DNA of 64,000 nt, from contig OX246746.1 of the NCBI GenBank assembly GCA_945910005.1, forward strand, positions 35,057,638 through 35,121,637. Reading direction: 5' to 3'. The notes under the pieces were generated by a model. It was not told where the DNA came from. It did no database searches and saw only the letters and a list, made by a program, of their open reading frames with translations. Shown in pieces: positions 12,599 to 24,439 of this stretch (its first letter is position 1; every line of letters begins with the position of its first letter). This stretch comes from Isoperla grammatica (taxonomy: Eukaryota; Arthropoda; Insecta; Plecoptera; Perlodidae). The translations under genes were made by a program, and so were the position numbers.

Positions 12599-14709
12599 AT
12601 ACATTTATTGTTTTCCTCTATAAACCATGGTATATGTATAGGGTAGACAAATAAATACATACAAACTATTTTTCATTTCCAAATTGAATTAAAACGCGTG
12701 AAGTGTTTTTTTTTTTTATTTATCTGAATATAAGATTTTATTTGTATAGCGCCTTTTTTATCTGTATTTGATCACGACTGAGGAAACCTATGGGTTACTG
12801 CAAATATCTCTGTCCGCCCCTATACAGCCTGAGTGCTAAAGCGTTATCAGTAGAACCAAACAAAGCTCTGCGATAACCGACCTCATGTTATTTGCACGTG
12901 TCATTATGATTATGCCTGCGTAGGGCTAAGGGCGGGCACGCATGTTTCTTGCGTTACTGTACACGGAACAGCCACGAGGGCTCTATCGATTGGAGCGCAG
13001 CGATGTTGACTGGGCCACCCCTTTGTCCTTAACCACTTGGTTGGTGATGGGGTGCATCCACTACTCTCTCCTCAGTCCTCAGATTCATCTTTAACTTGAG
13101 CCTTGAGTCGCTAAATAAGAAACTATTTGAAAAGATATACTATCAAGTAATCGCATCTTGGCACAAAACCATTCGCACGCTGCGATTTTACAAAGAGATA
13201 ACATGTTTGCATTTTTAGGAATGCCTGATGTAAGGGGGGGGGGGGGGGCACTTTACCCTTATTCAGGTGACTAAATATATTATAGAATTCGACTATTCAT
13301 TCATCAACCTTGCGGAACACACGAAACCCGAAAAAATTGATTTAAAATGGTTTAAATTGTCCGAAAAGAAAATCAAAATATGTTATCATATAGAAAATTT
13401 ATTCTCTGGTTCATGAATGATTTTTATTAAAATAAATATTTCTGTTTTGCACATGTTCTTAATTAGGTGTGAAAGGTGTGCAGGAACATTCATTACATTA
13501 CAAAGCATAATTGGAAACATCTGAAAAAACGGAAATAGTGATTGGAACAAAGAAACATTCATAAGAAAGAGCACTAAATTCTCTTCAGGCTGACATATTT
13601 TTATTTACATTTGGGTTTGAAGCCATTTTAACAGAGCGAAATCGGGAGTTCCGCAGACTCGGTGAACATACAGCTTTAGCCTTATGGTGATACAGAATGT
13701 AGCCCACTACCACCGCTACCGGAGTCGTTTGACTTATGGGACAATCTATGGGACAACCACCGGCTGAAGGGGAACTACTTTTTTATAAATTTGTATGTCT
13801 TTAATTAGTAATTTTGCTTTGAATTTTATCATGCACTAAATATCAAGATCTCTAAATGGTATTTGAAACATCAACAAATTTAAAATGCATTTATAGTTTG
13901 TGTGTTCTTTGTATTTCTTAATCGTTAATGTTTTGTAATTTTTTTATGCTTATTTGGTAACTTTCCTTGCGTATTTTACTTAATTTTCTATGTTTTTTTT
14001 TACACAACATTTAGATTGTACATCCTGACTTAAAATTTCCTGTACACCCGAAATAATAAAATAACACAATCTGTATAACGATTTTAAAATACAAAACTAA
14101 CTAACTATAATTTGTTGACTGCCATCGAGCTTGATTGTTGCTGATAGTCGCAATATTTCGCGTTACAGCTAACAACTAAATCTTGTAGTTGTGTGTTCCC
14201 ACATAACAATGCCAGTGTCGTCAGCTGTCAATGAGATATATGTGCTCGAGGCTTGTCTTGTCTTCTACACAAAGCACAAGTACAACACATAGTGATTGAT
14301 GATTGACAGCGGCAATGCAGACATATGATAAAATACACTTGCACTTCACATTTAGGCAATCGTAGTTGTTTTGTTATCTAATTTAAAGAACGTATCGCCT
14401 TCACATCAATGGCGCATGGAAGTCCTACTTATTAGATAGTGTTTATCATACACGATAAGATTACCAAGATTTTGGTTATTCATAATAAATAAAGACTGAA
14501 CATATAGTATAGGCCTACCTAAGCTCCCTCGACCCAATGAGCACAACCGAAATTACGTATGTGAATATTAATGTTTGGCAAATCAATGAACAGCGTTACA
14601 CCAACATTACCGTGCATACTAATCTATATGTTTAGGCTACCTAGGCCTTAATGTATACACATTATAGGGTGCACACCACCTTTATTTGAGGTGCCCCTCT
14701 TCAATTGTG
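12599..14709. other. No gene seen; G-run at 13236-13248
   Basis: About 2.1 kb with no supported exon, RNA gene or clear transposon terminus. Confidence 0.5.
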
Positions 14710-14905
14710 ACTAACTAAGGGAGTTTGGATAGTACAGGAAGAATGTCCGAGGGCTGTTAGTAGGACTCAAGCCCAGCATTCGCCTTTACGACTGAGGAAT
14801 ATCTCGAAAAAAAAAACTTCAGTCAGAACTGCCGGTGGCCGGAATCGAACCGGCGACCTCCCGAATTAGTCTCGCGTCTCACCGCTGAGCCACCTCTATC
14901 GGTTA
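14710..14905 (-). mobile_element. tRNA-derived SINE
   Basis: Minus-strand head with A-box TGGCTCAGCGG (14882-14892) and B-box GGTTCGATTCC (14841-14851), followed by a body containing AATGCTGGGCTTGAGTCC-like sequence and GGACATTCTTCC near the tail. The same body occurs in the copy at 15029-15195 in the opposite orientation, and a tail fragment at 45354-45392. Confidence 0.75.
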
Positions 14906-15028
14906 GTGTTCTTGGATGTCATTCACGTGCGCACGTTGTAAGTATATATAAATCACGGTAACATGTAACCGTGTGCGTAACACGGTATCCTTTGGACGTG
15001 ACGGTGTCTATACCAGCTGAGCTACCGG

Positions 15029-15195
15029 GGCCGATAGAGGTAGCCCAGCAAGCGGTATTCTAGTTCGGGAGGTCACCGGTTCGATTCAAGCCACAGCCAA
15101 TAATCACTAAAGGGTCTTCCCTCAGTCATATAGGCGAGTGCTGGGTTTTAGGTATTACTACCCACGGACATCCCTTTCTAGCTTCCCAACACCCA
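15029..15195 (+). mobile_element. tRNA-derived SINE, second copy of the same family
   Basis: Plus-strand head CCGATAGAGGTAGCCCAGCA with B-box GGTTCGATTCA (15078-15088), then a body with GGCGAGTGCTGGGTTTTAGG and GGACATCCCTTTCTAGC. It aligns along its length with the minus-strand copy at 14710-14905. Just left of it, 15013-15026 reads GGTAGCTCAGCTGG on the minus strand, another A-box-like head without a clear B-box. Confidence 0.7.
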
Positions 15196-15495
15196 AACAA
15201 ATCACAAGAGGGACATATTAGGTAACGCTGGTGTCCACACTACACACTACAGCAGGTATCCCCCCTCCCCCCCCTTCACAAAAAAAGTCTGGACACACCA
15301 ACCTCCCACATTTTTTTTCCGTCCATGACAGATGACAGAATTCTCTATATTGGCAACAAACGGACGACTGAGCTCACGTACACAAAAACTATGAACTTAA
15401 AGAACTGATCCATCAATAAAATTATTATATTATTTAGTAACGAGGCTAAAAATGATGTTGGTTCATGCAACGTAGGTAACTCCGATGACCCACGA

Positions 15496-16735
15496 GGCAC
15501 TAGGCACACTAGGCACTAGGCACTAGGCACGAGGCACGAGGCACACTAGGCACTAGGCACTAGGCACACTAGGAACTAGGCACGAGGCACTAGGCACACT
15601 AGGCACTAGGCACACTAGGCACTAGGTACACTAGGCACTATGCACGAGGCACTAGACACACTAAGCACTAGGCACACTAGGCACACTAGGCACTAGGCAC
15701 ACTAGCCACACTAGGCACTAGGTACACTAGGCACTAGGCACACTAGGCACTAGGTACACTAGGCACTATGCACGAGGCACTAGACACACTAGACACACTA
15801 GGCACTAGGCACACTAGGCACTAGGCACACTAGGCACTAGGCACACTAGGCACGAGGCACTAGGCACACTAGGCACTAGGCACGAGGCACGAGGCACTAG
15901 GCACTAGGCACACTAGGCACTAGGTACACTAGGCACTAGGCACGATGCACTAGGCACACTAGGCACGAGGCACTAGGCACACTAGGCACTAGGCACACTA
16001 GGCACTAGGTACACTAGGCACCAGGCACTAGGCACGAGGCACACTAGGGGCTAGGCACTAGGCACACTAGGCACTTGGCACACTAGGCACTAGGCACACT
16101 AGGCACTAGGTACACTAGGCACTAGGCACGATGCACTAGGCACACTAGGCACGAGGCACTAGGCACACTAGGCACTAGGCACACTAGGCACTAGGTACAC
16201 TAGGCACCAGGCACTAGGCACGAGGCACACTAGGGGCTAGGCACTTGGCACACTAGGCACTAGGCACACTAGGCACTAGGTACACTAGGCACCAGGCACT
16301 AGGCACGAGGCACACTAGGGGCTAGGCACTAGGCACACTAGGCACTTGGCACACTAGGCACTAGGCACACTAGGCACTAGGCACGAGGCACTAGGTACGA
16401 GGTACGAGGTACGAGGCACGAGGTACTAGGCACTAGGCACACTAGGCACTAGGCACACTAGGCACTAGGTACACTAGGCACCAGGCACTAGGCACGAGGC
16501 ACACTAGGGGCTAGGCACTAGGCACACTAGGCACTTGGCACACTAGGCACTAGGCACACTAGGCACTAGGCACGAGGCACTAGGTACGAGGTACGAGGTA
16601 CGAGGCACGAGGTACTAGGCACTAGGCACACTAGGGACTTGGCACACTAGGCACTAGGCACACTAGGCACGAGGCACTAGGTACGAGGTACGAGGTACGA
16701 GGCACGAGGTACGAGGTACGAGGCACTAGGCGCCT
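15496..16735. repeat. GGCAC minisatellite (about 1.24 kb)
   Basis: Built from short units such as GGCACTA, GGCACGA and GGCACACTA in irregular order. Longer blocks recur, for example the block containing GGCACACTAGGGGCTAGGC at about 16045, 16225, 16315 and 16505, which shows higher-order duplication of about 90 to 190 bp on top of the short unit. No frame stays open throughout. Confidence 0.95.
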
Positions 16736-16739
16736 GTAG

Positions 16740-17284
16740 CGGGATATTCAGATGGCACATTCTATCTTTGATTGGCTTAGCCACTATTGCCACTTCTCAC
16801 ACTTCGCGAGATGTCTACAGGAAGTCTCCACAATGTGTCTGCAGAACAAACCGGAAGTAAATAGAGGCTTCTATTTTTTCGATGTATGCAATTCATTTAC
16901 AAATATTTTTGTTCTCGAATAATTGTAATTGTAACCAATGCTAATTTGTTCAAGACAACAACATATATACAACACTATATACAGGGAAAATACATCACGA
17001 TAAAAAAAAAACCTTAACTATGTCATCTTAAGCATAAATATTAAGAACTTTCTAAGATAATAAAATACACCAACATAATGAACCTGGGTATTCTACATGT
17101 ACATATTTTTTAAATAATAACAATGGGCAAAATAAATTTAACTGGTAAATAATGTATGTATTCCGTTATTAAAATAATATGCCTATACATACTTAATAAA
17201 AAATATATTTCTTATGACGCGTCTAAAGACGAGAATGATATAATTTAGTTGTATTACTAACACTCAATTTGTACTTTTCTATCA
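16740..17284. other. No gene seen
   Basis: AT-rich DNA between the minisatellite and the AAT array; nothing recognised. Confidence 0.5.
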
Positions 17285-17328
17285 ACAATAACAACAATAA
17301 TAATAATAATAATAGTAATAATATAAAC

Positions 17329-17416
<88 letters not shown>

Positions 17417-17437
17417 TTAATAATAATAATAATAATA

Positions 17438-17502
<65 letters not shown>

Positions 17503-17505
17503 TTT
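17285..17505. repeat. (AAT)n microsatellite
   Basis: About 220 bp of AAT with a few interruptions. Poly-Leu, poly-Asn and poly-Tyr frames are artefacts. Confidence 0.96.
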
Positions 17506-18800
17506 GGTATTCCTTCATTATGAAACCACCACAAAGCTGTCCACAGTAACAACCAGCATTCATCAACACTATTATCACAATACGAAGTAGGCCTACCTTA
17601 TCGCTTGATTGACGGAAACACAGGTGAACATGCAACAAGCCTAGTCGATAGACAGAACATACATTCTTACACCGGCGTGCAAGCGTGGCTTCCTAGTTAT
17701 TCATTAGTCTTATTGTGTCGGTTCCTCAATTAATATTCGGGTCAAAACAGTTATGGAATGATCAAATCTTCACAGCTGCTCCCTTTGCGGCAAGGATCCG
17801 TGCAGCTGTTATGCCCATCATATCAACTTACTCAAATCGAGCTACTTCAAAGTCTAAACAAGTTACTAATGATGGGAAAATGACTTTCTAAAAAATAAAA
17901 CTCTATTTCATTGAAATAACGAAATTAGTTTGGATTCCCGCTGTTTAACGATTCGATGCTTCGGAAGGGCTCCTGTTTTCACAGTAGTGAAGAAACCTGT
18001 TCTAACATGCACAGAGGATAGGAGTTATCGCTTGCTAACATGTCAGGTGATAAGTACTTCCCAACACATGCAAGTTAACATTCATTAAGACTGTGGAACG
18101 GTTAAACGCACGTGACAAATATCGCTACAGAATAACAAATGAAAGTAATGTTATGTGTGTATGTGTTATATTATTGCTAATAATTAAATTACAATAAACT
18201 TATGTTTATTTAATATAATATGGTAATAATAAAACAATGAAATAATGCCATGTAATATTAGTAGCTAGTCATTACATTAGTAGGTATTAGTAGGTACATA
18301 GTACATTATAGTAGACATTAGTAGGTATTAGTACAGGTAGTAGTAGGTCTATTACCATTTTATTCAAAGTAAACAATGGGTAGGTCTCTAATTATTTATG
18401 CACATTATCATTTATTTAATTTGACAGAAACTAAAAGCTGATACAGATAAACCGCATAATCACGAAACCAGATCATGAATTTTGGTAAGGACTTTGGTAA
18501 CAATTCGATTTTTTCAAAATGCACGAACATATTTAGTTCCCTACCTAATGTAATTAAAAATGAAAAAAATGTTGATTATGAAAGAAATTATTATATTATA
18601 TATATATTAAATTTATAACATAGGAAACATGGGGGGGGGGGGGTTGACCACTATAAACAACGATTTCTATATAGCAGGGGTAATTGAAGACTGTTTTTGT
18701 AATCATTTAGATTATAGTTTGTGTTTTAGTAGTTTATGTAAAAAGTTTGAATTAAATAGTAAAACTGCTAAATAAATACATAAATATATACTGTTACTAC
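17506..18800. other. Probable intron 1 of gene B; no exon seen
   Basis: Lies downstream (minus sense) of the gene B first-exon donor. Contains TAGTAGGTATTAGTA-like short repeats (about 18260-18350) and a G-run at 18631-18642. No second exon recognised. Confidence 0.4.
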
Positions 18801-18918
18801 CTTTATGTGGTGATGGAGATCCTCCTTTCGCGCTCGTAACTACATCATCCGAGTCCACATCAAGAGTTGGTAAACCATTCCCACTATCACTCGATCTCTG
18901 AATGTGCATATCAGTCAT
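18801..18918 (-). CDS. Gene B, first coding exon (partial gene)
   Basis: The minus-strand frame starts at ATG 18918 and runs 39 codons plus one base to the donor AAAG|GTAGTAAC, so the intron is phase 1. The peptide begins MTDMHIQRSSDSGNG, continues through LDVDSDDVVTSAKGG and ends SPSPHK. It is polar, Ser/Asp-rich and probably disordered, as is common at the N-terminus of regulatory proteins. No domain is present and I do not recognise the family. The start is supported by the unusual base composition change just upstream into a CpG-rich leader, and by composition far more protein-like than the surrounding AT-rich DNA. The rest of the gene should lie at lower coordinates; I could not find exon 2. 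Confidence 0.55.
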
Positions 18919-19280
18919 CTTCACACTAAGCTAAATCTACTGCTAATATTCAATACACTAATCGCTAATCACTCAATGTTCGGAATGACATTCACTGAAA
19001 AAATATTAGAAACGGTGACCCGGTGGTTTCGAAATGAGCAGACCACTATAGCGCGCTGTGAGTTGTTTCTGTGTCGCGGAAAGAGGAGTTTACGGTCCCG
19101 CGCAGAAAGTCGGACTAGCCAGATCCGGAGCGCGGAGCGAAGTTCCCACGGCAGGCGAACTCGTGTGGAGCGCCACTGGTGCGATATCAACACACCAGTG
19201 GCGGGGACTTGCGCCGCTGCACTGACGCCTTCCCCTTTAGTCACGTGCGGTTTGTTTACGTTTGTAGTTCCATTACACAT
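18919..19280 (-). promoter_or_regulatory. CpG-rich leader and probable promoter of gene B
   Basis: Bases about 19040-19270 are strikingly rich in CG dinucleotides (GTCGCGG, GCGCGCTG, CGGAGCGCGGAGCG) compared with the AT-rich surroundings. The zone sits immediately upstream of the gene B start codon, and its edge is the ATT array at 19289. It contains a short palindrome CGCCACTGGTG...CACCAGTGGCG (about 19168-19204). No TATA box is evident. Confidence 0.45.
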
Positions 19281-19288
19281 TACTTCAT

Positions 19289-19307
19289 TGTTATTATTAT
19301 TATTGTT

Positions 19308-19367
<60 letters not shown>
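19289..19367. repeat. (ATT)n microsatellite
   Basis: ATT array directly upstream of a 5'-truncated LINE; a matching array follows that LINE's A-tail at 20303. Confidence 0.95.
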
Positions 19368-19375
19368 GTACAGCA

Positions 19376-19972
19376 GTGTACAGCCATGAGTTCTTGGGTA
19401 TTGTGATTGATAAATGCTTTTCTTGGGATAAACAGATTGCTAGGGTATGCAACCGGATTAGACCGTGTGCTGTGCAACTTTATCGTTTGAAGGATATTCT
19501 TCCATACAGTTTACTTCGCACAGTGTACATCGCCTTGGTGGAGTCTTTAATCTCGTACGCGGTGTTAGCCTGGGGAAATGCTTCTCATATGTATCTTAAA
19601 CAAATTATTAGCTTACAGATCAGGATGATTAAACACATACTCCCAAATCACATAACTGACCATTGTTCCTCAAATCAGCTTTTTAAATTATTAGACTTGC
19701 TTCCTGTAAATTTTTTGTACATCTATAAGTTAATTATCAAATTCTATTTCATTAACGAATTCAAAATTGAAATTGACCATAGCATTTGTACAAGAGCAAA
19801 AGCCTCCAAAGTGTACAGAGTTCCCAATTTTGTTAATAAATATGGTGAAAGATCATTGCATGTAAAAGTGCCTCAATGTTTTAATATGTTGCCAATTGAA
19901 TTGAAAGATTCGGATAGAATGAATCAAGTAAAAATATCAGTAAAAGAGTTTCTTTTGTTACATTCGCTTTAA
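19376..19972 (+). pseudogene. LINE ORF2 C-terminal fragment
   Basis: A 198-residue plus frame matches the reverse transcriptase C-terminal (thumb) region of jockey/CR1-like LINEs: FLGIVIDKCFSWDKQI, then LRTVYIALVESLISYAVLAW (the palm-thumb 'ysl..P.l.Y...vWg' region), then LQIRMIKHI. The final part has the 'R......vP........r......p..fN.LP' pattern. The frame is intact to its own stop at 19970, so the copy is recent or lightly decayed, but the endonuclease, catalytic FADD and all upstream parts are missing; the left edge abuts an ATT array. A paralogous fragment lies at 22689-23060. Confidence 0.85.
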
Positions 19973-20300
19973 TTTATTATATTTTCATTATTAGTATCGT
20001 CGGTGTTTTTGTCCTTGCCATGTATAGGCCTTCGTTAATTGCAGTGTATAGTAATATGTAGGTGTTAAAGATAAGTTAGTGATTGTTTGTTTGTTTTGAA
20101 TTGTAAGGTATTCTGTATATTGTATTTGCATTACGCAGCATGTTCATCTTTGTCCGTAACTTAGTCCGTATTATTATTTTCATTGGTATATAACCCACAG
20201 ACAAGCTATGTACTTAGCTTTGTGGGATATCGAATGTTTATTTAATGATTGTATTGTACAGAACATGGTTATCAATAAAAAAAAAAAAAAAAAAAAAAAA

Positions 20301-20302
<2 letters not shown>
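19973..20302 (+). repeat. LINE 3' UTR with stem-loop and poly-A tail
   Basis: Directly follows the LINE stop codon. A hairpin at 20194-20226 has outer stem CCCACA/TGTGGG, 3-nt bulge GAC and inner stem AAGCTA/TAGCTT. AATAAA near 20274 runs into an A-tract of about 20 and then an ATT array. Confidence 0.8.

Positions 20303-20359
<57 letters not shown>
20303..20359. repeat. (ATT)n microsatellite at LINE tail
   Basis: Nineteen ATT units immediately after the LINE A-tract. Confidence 0.95.
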
Positions 20360-20360
<1 letters not shown>

Positions 20361-20363
20361 TAG

Positions 20364-22166
20364 GAAAACGCTCTGTTTGACGCGTTGATAAGCGAGCGCG
20401 TCCATATCTACGAACGTTCTGGCAAAAAGATCTCAAAGCTAATAAAAACAACAATTAACAACAATTCAAGAATGCGCATTACAAAAATTTTTCTAATTTC
20501 CATAGCTATTATACTTCCCGATATTGTTGGATGCAGTGCAATGCTAACAATTTTCGTTGTCATTCTGTCTAGTGTTTTCGCCGCGGTCCGCCACCCCTTA
20601 CTAACAGTTATTGACAGCAATAGAAATGTAATTTCTGCCCATAATACGTATCGGATCGCGTTTAGATTAGTATATTCGAAACCGGTCAAAAATTTACTAT
20701 AAGAAAGCCACCTCACATTTTGCCGTGACTGTGTTTCAGAAATATATTTTCGAGTAACTTTCGTGTAACTTTGCCAATACTTATTAGATCGCCATTAGAT
20801 TAACATATTCGTGACCGGACAAATCTGTAGAAAAATCTGGCTATCTCACATTTTGCCGCCATTTTGTTTCAGAAAAATTATTTGCAGTAACTATGATGTA
20901 ACTTTGTAACTTGTCAAACGATTTGGCCTCAAAACTATACACCTTCAATCCACATCAAGGCTTGTGAATGGTCCAAATTTCAAATTGATCGGACTTTCCG
21001 TTCGACCGCTATCGACAGACATAAAAACAAAAAAAAACAAAAAACAAACAAAAAAACAGAACGAAGTGCCATGAGAGTCTAGTGGAGACGCTCGTTTCGC
21101 TCGCTCGATTATTTTTATTTTTATTATTATTAATACAGTAGTTATTATATAGGCTACAAAATAAATAAATAAACAATCAAAACAACATTTAATGACCCTT
21201 AACATTTACACAATAACAATATTATTATTTTTATTATTATTACTAGGAAAACGCTCTGTTTGACGCGTTGATAAGCGAGCGCGTCAATATCTACGACCGT
21301 TCTGTTTTTTTTTTGTTTTTTTTTATGTCCGTCGCTAATACGAACAACAATTAACAACAATTCAAGAATGCGCATTGCAAAAATTGTTCTTATTTCCATG
21401 GCTATTAAACTTTCCGACAATGGCACTTCGTTCTGTTCTGTTTTTTTTTTTTTTTTTTCTGTTTGACGCGTTGATAAGCGAGCGCGTGAATATCTACGAA
21501 CTTTCTGGAGAAAAGATTTCGATGCTAATACAAACAACAATTAACAACAATTCAAGAATGCGCATTGCAAACATTTTTCTAATTTCCATAGCTATTATAC
21601 TTCCCGACATTGTTGGATGCAGTGCAATGTGCGTTGCTAAGAATTTTCGCTGTCATATTTTCGCCGCGGTCCGCCACCGTTACTAACAGTTATTGACAGC
21701 AATAGAAATGTAATTTATGCCTCTAATATGTATCAAATCGCGTTTACATTAGTATATTCGTGACCGGACAAAAATTTACTATAAGATAGCCACCTCACAT
21801 TTTGCTGTTACTGTGTTTCAGAAATATATTTTCGAGTAACTTTTGTGTAACTTTGCCAATATTTATCAGATCGCCATAACATGAATATATTCGTGACCGG
21901 AAAATTCTGTAGAAAAATCTGGCTATCTCACATTTTGCCGCCATTTCGTTTCCGAAAAATATTTTGCAGTAACTATGGTGTAACTTTGTAACTTTTCGAA
22001 CGATTTTGCCTCAAAACTATACACCTTCAATCCACATCGAGGATTGTGGATGGTCCAAATTTCAAGTTGATCGGACTTTCCGTTCGACCGCTATCGACGG
22101 ACATAAAAAAAAAAAAAAAAAAAATAAAAACGAAGTGCCATAAGAGTCAAGTGGAAACGCTCGCTT
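20364..22166 (+). repeat. Dispersed repeat module, three copies
   Basis: A module beginning GGAAAACGCTCTGTTTGACG, with GATAAGCGAGCGCGT next, and ending GTGGAAACGCTCGCTTA or similar. The full copies are about 20364-21113 and 21457-22166; a short copy is 21245-21450. Each full copy holds an internal duplication of about 125 bp: the phrase 'CTCACATTTTGCCG' occurs twice. TAAGCGAGCG near the start is inverted at the end, so it may be a terminal-inverted element. Copies are bordered by ATT arrays. Short frames reading ISIAIILPDIVGCSAM occur in two copies but differ elsewhere; I do not call them genes. Confidence 0.75.
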
Positions 22167-22170
22167 AGTT

Positions 22171-22239
<69 letters not shown>

Positions 22240-22240
22240 T
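22167..22240. repeat. (ATT)n microsatellite
   Basis: ATT array bordering the right edge of the repeat module. Confidence 0.95.
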
Positions 22241-22415
22241 TATTGTTGCAATACATACAAACTCGGTCAAAACCGGCATCGGACACATATGTCAAGTATT
22301 TCCATGTGTTTACCTTATTAAAATCTACTTAGAACTACCTACTTAATATCATTGTCCACATTATTTTTTCCAAACCGAACTGTGGATGCTATGTACGGTC
22401 GTGGCCGATTTCTAC

Positions 22416-22680
<265 letters not shown>

Positions 22681-22688
22681 TTATTATA

Positions 22689-23060
22689 TTGAATAAAATA
22701 AAAGTTTTGCAAAATAAACTTGTGCGTGAAATAAGACCACACAATGTTCAAATTCATTCGACTCGTGATGCCTATTATTTGTGCAATGTTCTACCAGTTG
22801 AACAACTGTTTTTGTATCAATTAATATTAAAATATTACTTTATCAGTGAGTATAAAATTGTGTTATGTAGAAATTTAAATACTCGCAGTCAGTCAAAATT
22901 GAAGTATGAAGTTCCTAGGTGTATAAACAAGTATGGCCAAAGGTGTTTTGAGTTTTTAGTCCCAGTCACATTTAACAATTTGCCTGATAATTTAATTAAC
23001 TTGACCAAATTATTTGAAATCAAAAAAGGATTAAGACTTTATCTTCTATCGTTAATTTAG
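22689..23060 (+). pseudogene. LINE ORF2 C-terminal fragment, paralogue
   Basis: A 123-residue plus frame, clearly paralogous to the end of the fragment at 19376-19972. Shared features include the spacing of LLPV/VLPVEQLFLYQLILKYYF, the basic stretch before VPRCINKYGQR (VPNFVNKYGER in the other copy) and the terminal NNLPDNL. Identity is low enough that these are two related but distinct LINE families. More severely 5'-truncated than the first copy. It abuts an ATT array on the left, and the stop is at its natural place. Confidence 0.8.
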
Positions 23061-23529
23061 TTTGTCTTTACTTTCTCCGCGTTCCAATTTTTCTCTGTAG
23101 TTGGTGCACCAGACTCGTGGCAAAGTGTGTATTGATCTATCATTGTCTGTTGCCTTTGTTCAAAATATAAATTATCCTTGTTTGTTAAATTTATTGTAGA
23201 CTTTTATTGTGATGTATAAGAAAATTGAATATTGTTTAGTTTTTTTCTCATGAATGTATGCCGCTCCAATATTTTTTATTTTAATTTGAAGCGAAGCCCA
23301 CTGTTAAGCTTCTATAAGCTTAGTGGGCAAAGCGATTAATTTAAATATTCACTTTGTTGAGAGTTATGATTTAATTATTATTATATGTGATTGTTGTGAT
23401 TTTGATATTATATTATTTTGTGTTGGTTTATTTTTCTAAATGTGTACTTTTATTTATTGTATACTGTGTAAATTATACCAAGATTTAAAAATGTATAAAA
23501 CTTAAATAAAAATAAAAATAAACTATTAT

Positions 23530-23563
<34 letters not shown>
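23061..23563 (+). repeat. LINE 3' UTR with stem-loop and poly-A tail
   Basis: Contains the hairpin 23296-23328: outer stem GCCCACT/AGTGGGC, 3-nt bulge GTT, inner stem AAGCTT/AAGCTT, loop CTAT. The tail is TAAATAAAAATAAAAATAAA, a short ATT stretch, about 30 A and a new ATT array (23564-23600). Confidence 0.8.
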
Positions 23564-23565
<2 letters not shown>

Positions 23566-23765
23566 ATTATTATTATTACTATTATTATTATTATTATCAT
23601 TATTTTTATCATCGTCATCGTCGTCGTTGTTGTTGTCGTGGTTGTTTTTGTTTCTATGACGTAGTGAAATGATGAACACCACCAAGAAATTTCAAAGACA
23701 TAGATTTGATTTCCTTGTCTTTTGGGAAATTGCGGAGAAAAAGAGAGAGATAGATAGATAGATAA

Positions 23766-24430
23766 TGGTCTTTATTGAAGGCGGGATTAAGACCAGCAAG
23801 AGATAGAGAGAGAGGGAGAAACAGAGAAAGAGATTGGTTAATTTGATTCATTGATTCACGATTTTTTATTTAGGCGGGATTAAAATCAGTTAGCCCTTAT
23901 ATCTACCATCCTAAAACATACATAATTTGTACATGGATATGATGAGATAAATGAAATTATAAAATACTATTATACTATTGATATAAACTAAACACACAAC
24001 ATTGAAAAAAAGATAACAATCGATAAAAGTAGTAGCATTTATGTAAATCTGAAATAAGTATAATGAAGTCATACCATTCAAATTCATGCATCGAATTCAT
24101 TCCTGTAGTATACAACAAACGTTTACATTCAATAAGTAAAGAATAAAATGAAAAAGGGGAGAAAGAGCAAAGAAACAGTGACATACTAGTAACATTGTAT
24201 GTATGTAAAACCATATTATATTAAATTAGTCCTGAGCAAGGCTTTGGAGAGGGTATAGTTTATTAATTTCTAATTTGAAAATATTATATTTATTGAAATA
24301 TACTAACATGACTTATGTTAGTAGGGAGAGCATTCCAAGTTCGAATGGCGTTAATGACGAAAGATTTGTCGACTAAATTTTTTCTGTTTACCAGGAAGGC
24401 AAGTTGGGTGCCAGATCTGGACCTATAGTG
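23766..24430 (-). pseudogene. LINE 3' end, another family
   Basis: Minus strand. From about 24424 the frame reads RSGTQLAFLVNRKN, then LVDKSFVINAIRTWNALPTN, then a stop, which is the classical LINE C-terminus ('R.Wn.lP'). The 3' UTR continues to AATAAAGACCATTATCTATC, ending in a TCTA-type tail at about 23745-23766. It lacks the CCCAC/GTGGG hairpin of the other LINEs here. The ORF is cut at its upstream side exactly where the satellite array starts. Confidence 0.75.
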
Positions 24431-24439
24431 TCAATATTA

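Noticed and set aside
14836..14908. A functional tRNA gene on the minus strand
   Set aside because: A and B boxes are good but no acceptor stem pairs, and the sequence recurs fused to a SINE body.
15496..16735. CRISPR-like array
   Set aside because: Units are short, degenerate and directly abutting with no spacers, in a eukaryotic context.
17223..17638. Poly-Leu, poly-Asn and poly-Tyr frames
   Set aside because: Microsatellite artefacts; the same applies to 984-1175, 6636-6890 and 22339-22744.
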